In this document: positions 58,561 to 64,000 of the stretch, piece after piece
Numbering within the stretch: the first letter of the stretch is position 1
Layout: each line of letters begins with the position of its first letter
NCBI RefSeq assembly: GCF_002878395.1
Contig: NC_061119.1
Span: forward strand, 14,804,115 to 14,868,114
Direction: 5' to 3'
DNA: 64,000 bases
Source of the DNA: Capsicum annuum
Taxonomy: Eukaryota > Streptophyta > Magnoliopsida > Solanales > Solanaceae
The notes under the pieces: generated by a model
What the model was told of the DNA's origin: nothing
Database searches by the model: none
Seen by the model: only the letters and a program-made list of their open reading frames with translations
Translations under genes and position numbers: made by a program

Positions 58561-60429
58561 AATACTTGATAGTAAATTAGTAATATATTAAAACTAAGTA
58601 TTTAATTTAAAATAGAAATTCAATTTAAATCATTAAATGGAAAAAATTACGAAGTAAGGACTAAGGAGTGAATGAATGATTGAATGTTGAATTTTATTGA
58701 TTGCAAAATGATCCAAAATTTATAATTTACGCGAATGAAAAATCTACAAATTTTGCATCATTTTTTCCAACTCATTCATGTTAATATTAACGGGAACTTG
58801 CATAGGATAGTCAAAGTCAATGGGGGCAAAACCATGCATTGGACTTGATTCTACTGAGCTCTCCCATGAAGTCATAATTTTTTTAAGTCTCTGATCGTTG
58901 TTCGGCTCCGCCTCTATTCCTTGATTTTTTCGTTCCGCTCTAATCCATCTCTAAGGAAAACTAGAACATTCATTTCATTGCTTCCCAATGAGTGTCGGTT
59001 GTCTCCAAGCTGCTGTCGTTCCTGACTAAAAGCGCTCTTCAATGCAACGGTGGACATTGGAACATTCAGTATATCTCTAGCTAATCTTGAAAGCACAAGA
59101 TATTGTGTCTCATTATTCCTCCACCAATCCAATGCGTTGATCCATCGTCTGCGATCCTCTATCGGCGTTCGAAGATAATATTTAAGCTCTTCCCGATAAG
59201 TTGTTGTGTAAGCTCCCACCTCAACACTGTTCCAACCATTTAAATCATAAAAGTAATCAGGAAAATCACTATGTACCAGCCTTTTAGAAGATGATGGCTC
59301 CTCGGGAGGATGAGGAGTGACAGTTGGAGTGATATTTATCGATACAGCTAAATCAAGTAAATCAACATAATGGTTATATATTTTATCTATGCAAGCGTTC
59401 GCATCAGCCATAGCCGTCTACAAATCAGGTTGTTCTTGTTCGTCATCATTAAAATCATTGTTATAATTTATCTCTAAATTAACATAAAGTGACACATAGT
59501 AGTATATTTCATACACGAATTTAGCATAGCACCAACCAAGTAAATAGGGGGAATCGAAAAAAAATATTTTTTAAATTTAGCAAACATAGCACCAACAGCT
59601 TCTTTGTAACTTTTTTTATTTTTATATTCTTTGAGCAAATCAGAAATATCGGCTATATATGCCAAAATATTACAAACATAGGATAATAATCATCAAAAAA
59701 TTCAACCGAAGCTATATAATTTATTTTCAAAAACTTAACTAGATCATAAATTACAGCCCAATCAGAATCATGTAGCATGCATTCAGACGAATCAGCAAAT
59801 GAACCACAATGTTGGTTAAAAGAGAGTAATAGGAACTCTATTTTTATGACAAGTTTTTAAAAAATCATACGTAGCATTCCATCTAGTATCACATTCTTCA
59901 GGCATCAATATCGGTGCAAGTCCATTTTGTTCACATTTAAGTTTAAAGTCTTTAATTCTTTTTCTTCGATTATTTCCTTGAATAAAACCAACAGCAAGCT
60001 GAATTTTTTCAATATAAAGCTCAAAAAACTCAAGATCATCTCTTACAATTAAACTATATATATAACAAGCACACTTAACATGAAATATTTCAGGTAACGA
60101 CGGAGATAACTTAGATTTTAACTTTGTAATAGCAGTCTTGTTATTAGAAGCATTATCAAAAGCAATACATAAGATTTTATTTTCAATACCATAAAATTTT
60201 GCAACTTTAGCAATCGAATCAGCAATAAAATCTCCAGTATATTTACGATCTTCATCATACAAAAAAGCTAGAAAACGTTTTTGCAATAACAAAATTACTA
60301 TCTATCCAGTGATAAGTAATAGTTAAATAATCATTTTTATTAATAGCACGATCAAGATCAGAAGTTAGAGACATTCTACATTGAATATTTTTTAACAATG
60401 TTGATAAATAAAAATAACATTGTAAATGA

Positions 60430-60725
60430 AGTCTAACAAGGTGGTGCGGATGTTGGTGGGCCAACACAAACTAGAATGGACCCAGAAACCGGTCAGGTAA
60501 TGAAGAAGTATAATAAAATGAGGGACCGAAAAAAAATAGCAAAAATGATAGCTGTGGGTTGTTTGCCTTTTAGTTTTCTTTCTTCTGATGCATTTAGTCA
60601 TTATATTCAAGCAATTTATAATCCTATGTTTAATGGTATTCCTAGAAGTACTTGTAGGGCCGATATTTTTAGACTTCATTCACAATATTATTTTTATTTA
60701 TCAATATTGTTAAAACATATTCAAT
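60430..60725 (+). pseudogene. Inverted internal segment of the hAT transposase
   Basis: The plus-strand frame QTRMDPETGQVMKKYN through PRSTCRADIFRLHSQYYFYL and LLKHIQ is hAT transposase coding in the direction opposite to the rest of the gene. Its last ~45 bp (60677-60724) also occur, diverged, in minus orientation at about 60400-60445 (RLHLQCYFYLSTLLKNIQ). The segment is thus flanked by inverted copies of the same coding stretch. Confidence 0.8.
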
Positions 60726-60898
60726 TCTTTTCCTACTGCGGGTGTCTCACCAATATTTTCATCATCTTCATCTAAATCAACCGCATCTACTTCATTTTCT
60801 TCTTTTATATCGTAATTTTTCTGAGCTTCTACATAATTCATATCGTGAGAACCTACACCTATTTTTCTTCAAAAGGTTGACTAAGTAGTACCAGAGGT

Positions 60899-63254
60899 TG
60901 TAACGCCCCGAATCTAGTTCCCGGGATGCCACACGGTGCTCCGACCTACAAGTAATCCCGAGCTAACTCTGATTGCTTTCTACTAAGTCTGGATCTTAAC
61001 ATAGGGAAAATATGAATATGAAATCATAATAATGCGGAAAATCTTATCTGAAACATGCTAGAAGTCTGGGTAAAACAATACTAAAAAGTCTGAATTCTGA
61101 ATTAAATGTCTAAAACTGAATCTAGTAGTCCAACAAGCCTCTACTGTCTGAATCTAGAGAGTCACCAGGATAGGCCCCCAGTTGACTCAAATTGTCTGAA
61201 ATGAATAAAGGAACATCTACTAATAAACTGAAAGTATGTATAACTAAGTCCTTGATCTATGAGGACTCACCAGCTGCAGTGATGTAGATGAAATGCTCGA
61301 GAATCACTCACGCTGCTGAGACTGAGCACCCGAACCTACATTATGAGATAATGTAGCACATAGACATATATGTGGATCAGTACTTTGAGGATATACTGAG
61401 TATATGGGGGTGCATGCAATAAGTAAACAACGTCATCACAGTTTATAAAATCATGCATGCTAAATGTAAATGACTCACACAGGCTTGAGTAAGCTGAAAT
61501 CTGAAGATCATAAATCTTAAATGATAAAACATAAAACATAAATCTTGTGAACCATTACACTTAGTTTCCAAAAACTGGAAAATACTTTATCTTATGGCTT
61601 AAAAATCTTAAAACCTTAATTTCTAAAACATATGCTTTTTTTTTCTTAAAGCTTTAAATCAATAAACTGTTGAAGAGTGGGGGACATGTTTTTGGGAGGT
61701 TCTTCTAACCGACATACACCATGTGCGTATCCATGGAGTCCCACATCCGGCCCCCGTTAGGTAGGGCTGTTCTACCCTTGCCATCAGAATAGAACCTCTA
61801 TCTTAGTGATCACAATCTTAGTCATCCATGTAGAAATGAGAATAAATCTGAATCCTATATTGGCACGTAGTTTTGAGGTCTGAAATCGTAGTAACCTACC
61901 CATCTCGGTACTAGTACTACTCCCATTCTTATGCTCAAAATCTTAAGAAATTCACTTCAAAAATAGCACAAGGGTTTACAAGAAAATCAATTATGCTTTT
62001 CTTTCTTTAAATCTCAAGTCATATGAACAATGTGGATTCTTTATCTTAGCTTAGGATCAAAAGGATAAATCTTTATCAAAATCCGTGATTAATCTTATCT
62101 GAGGGTGCTCATGGCTCAAATAGTTTCGAAATAACAATCTTAAATTGGGGCTTAACGACCCATGCATCAATCTCGTGTTAAAATATCTAAAAATTCATGC
62201 TTGATAATGTAAGCACTTATAATTCATCATAAAATCTGAAAATTACTGCACAATGCATAGAAATATGAATAAAGTCATGTAATTTCAACTTCTAAATCAA
62301 TGAAAATCTCATAATCTTGCAAGTAATGATAATGGGTATAAACCCTAACTTGAATTTCATGGAAAATCGCATAAATTGCGGTAAATTTGTAATTAAAGTA
62401 AAGTTTTGGGCACAAGGATAAAAGAATATTCCTTGTTCAAATCCCACATACCTTAATTTGATGATTTAGATGCTAGAGCTTGAATCTTGGATCTCTATTG
62501 ATGTTTTGGAGATGACTTCTTAGAGTTCTTGAATTGAAAATTCTCAATCTTGAAAAGTCTTGCAGAATTAATAAAGAATTTTCGGATTTCTTGGGGAGGA
62601 AGTATGAGCCTTAGGGTTTTGTTTAAAAGAGAATGATGAATAAATCATAAAGTGCTCTCGAATATGATTAATCTTTTGTTTTTGGACGGATTGGGGGTTG
62701 GAGATTTACTAAAATACCTCCTTTAAAGTTTTATACGAAACTGAAAAACCTATATTTTTCCGATCTGGGTGGCCACCGCAACGCGTCACTATCGCGGTGG
62801 CTCATTGAAAATTGATGAATGGAAACTGGGCAGACTCCGTGACGCGGAGACATTGCGGGTCCCCTTTAAAATGTCATTTTGGCATATAGCGTGACGCGCC
62901 ATTATCGCGCTGGACCTCTGGAAATTGACAAACAGGAAATTGACCCTCTCTATGATGCGCCAATATCACGGAGGGCCACTGGAATGGGACAATTGAAAAT
63001 TTACACTGGTCCACGATGCGCTAAGGGTCCAAACGACGGTGTTTTGCGATAGGAACTTAAAATAACCATAACTTCTTACCCGGTTATTGGATTTAGACGA
63101 ATCTTATATCGCTGGAAAGCTAATTCAATTTCATACGCAATGAAAAGTCCAAATCTAAGGCATTTCACACCAAATAAATAGTATTTATTGTGAAAGATAT
63201 CCCTTAACACTCTATGGATGAATTTAAGCTAGAAAAAAATCTTGGGGTATTACA
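60899..63254. mobile_element. Solo LTR, 2.36 kb, inside the hAT pseudogene
   Basis: It begins TGTAACGCCCCGAATC and ends GGGGTATTACA, with TSD GAGGT on both sides (60894-60898 and 63255-63259). The interior has no coding sequence; it includes several GATGCGCCAATATCACGG-like diverged repeats (62770-63020). By analogy with the LTR at 41036 (TGTCACGATCC start on plus for a minus-strand element) it is probably in minus orientation. It is a gypsy-type LTR left by LTR recombination. Confidence 0.85.
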
Positions 63255-63387
63255 GAGGTGGAGGCACACATGTATATCTACTACTTGAAGTACCTCGACC
63301 GCTAGTAATTCACTTTTTACTACCACTACCACTTTCGAGACAAAATATTTTTACACTTTTAGTGGCGAGGTTTCTTAATTTATCCAT

Positions 63388-63660
63388 AATATAAATTAAA
63401 CTAAAAAAATTAAAATACACAAATATAATAAAATTAAATATTCAAAAATTAATACACTAATTAAAAATTAAAAGTAAGAGATGGAATGACAATACCAAAT
63501 TTTAGAAGTATCTGAAGGTTGTGACTTTAGAAACTTCTACTCGTACTTTGTAATCGCAAAATTAAAAAATTAAAGTGAACACTTTAGGAAATATATAGAA
63601 TATTTGAGAATTGAGAATTGAGATTTGAGTGGCATACCCCAGCCTAAGAGATCCTGTAAA
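63388..63660. other. hAT 5' flank and junction
   Basis: AT-rich leader of the hAT gene on the minus strand, with GAATTGAGAATTGAGA repeats near 63607-63625. A shift in sequence character around 63630 probably marks the junction with the pararetrovirus-like sequence. Confidence 0.4.
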
Positions 63661-64000
63661 TGGTATCAAAGCCTGTGAATTTTCATTGTAAATATGTTAG
63701 GTGAGGTGAAGATGTTTAACATAGATATAAGACTCTTCTAACTATGGATATGGGAGAAGTAAGTACTAAAAGTACAAAACTCGAAGAGGTAGATTTACCT
63801 CAAGATATGGATCTACTAAATAAATGGACTATTCCTAAAGTTGAATTAAAAACCATATATGAATATGGATTTTTTGATAAAATAAAACATAAAGAGATTA
63901 TTAAAACAACAGAACAATCTCTTGCTTTAAATGCTGATGAACAGACTCTTCAACTCCTAAATAAGCGTGATATTGATATTTTTAAACGTAATTATAATTA
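63661..64000 (+). mobile_element. Endogenous pararetrovirus-like sequence (caulimovirid), partial
   Basis: A Met-tRNA-type primer-binding sequence TGGTATCAAAGCC (63661-63673) is not preceded by an LTR end. After a short leader an ATG (63744) opens a frame of 85 codons that runs off the window without a stop. Its composition (Asp/Glu/Lys-rich, ending in an Asn/Tyr-rich stretch) resembles to me the first-ORF start, upstream of the movement-protein region, of endogenous caulimovirids found in Solanaceae. That family call is from memory of the general pattern and not proven. If right, this is the genome start of an integrated copy. Whether it is complete or broken cannot be seen here. An LTR retrotransposon leader is the alternative. 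Confidence 0.45.

Larger units (their letters stand above)
58744..63387 (-). pseudogene. hAT transposase pseudogene, rearranged
   Basis: Reading leftwards from ATG at 63387: MDKLRNLATKSVKIFCLESG, a stop, a Ser/Gly-rich stretch, then the acidic N-terminal segment (VDLDEDDENIGET, about 60780-60735) that precedes the BED zinc finger in this family. The next part (DPETGQVMKKYNKMRDRKKI, MIAVGCLPFSF) lies in inverted orientation (about 60430-60725, plus strand). The catalytic domain continues on the minus strand with DRKYTGDFIADSIAKVAKFYG and CIAFDNASNNKT (60292-59816). The C-terminal dimerisation domain is at 59411-58914 (NALDWWRNNETQYLVLSRLA) and continues after a frameshift to a stop at 58744. 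hAT transposases cut and paste DNA with an RNase H-like fold and act as dimers. A 2.36-kb LTR, an inversion, frameshifts and stops make this copy dead. Confidence 0.85.

Noticed and set aside
60476..60775. Independent plus-strand gene of 99 codons
   Set aside because: It is the inverted middle of the hAT transposase, and its last part is non-coding on this strand (the N-terminal segment read in antisense).

Overview
This is nuclear DNA from a flowering plant, most likely a Solanaceae species (tomato/potato/tobacco group). It is AT-rich and gene-poor, with eukaryotic splice signals, an intronless plant EXO70 gene, and dense nested transposons of plant type (Ty3/gypsy chromoviruses, Ty1/copia, long solo LTRs, hAT, MULE, Helitron, probable CACTA). 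The family assignment rests on the look of the repeats and the endogenous pararetrovirus-like edge. No search was run.

Layout. At 0.5-5.7 kb a Helitron-type 3' terminus (525) is followed on the same (minus) strand by a kinesin exon fragment (2.3-2.46 kb) and a multi-exon ABCG transporter pseudogene (3.4-4.55 kb). At 5.69-10.81 kb lies a complete but broken chromovirus with LTRs, 5-bp TSD and chromodomain. The only intact protein gene is an EXO70 exocyst subunit at 15.29-17.2 kb. It lies between two inverted copies of one non-coding sequence (11.88-12.40 and 26.5-30.0 kb); the right copy carries later insertions. A probable 7.6-kb CACTA element (17.94-25.56 kb) holds a G-rich inverted-repeat element and a Helitron terminus.

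At 31.2-38.06 kb is a copia element (TSD CAACA) whose protease-coding region was hit by a second, non-autonomous LTR element (32.7-35.9 kb, TSD ACAAC). Next come a LINE fragment, an inverted-repeat element with a run of 31 G, and a minus-strand chromovirus that has lost most of RT/RNase H (41.0-46.2 kb). A 37-bp minisatellite is split by a 2.4-kb solo LTR (47.2-49.6 kb). Two MULE-type elements with perfect 9-bp TSDs sit at 53.4-54.7 and 56.2-57.1 kb, and the second is followed by an array of about 160-bp AT-rich repeats.

At the right edge a minus-strand hAT transposase pseudogene (58.7-63.4 kb) contains an internal inversion and a 2.36-kb solo LTR (TSD GAGGT). The last 340 bp look like the start of an endogenous caulimovirid copy.

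Apart from EXO70 nothing here looks functional. Insertion order can be read from nesting, target-site duplications and paralogous empty sites.
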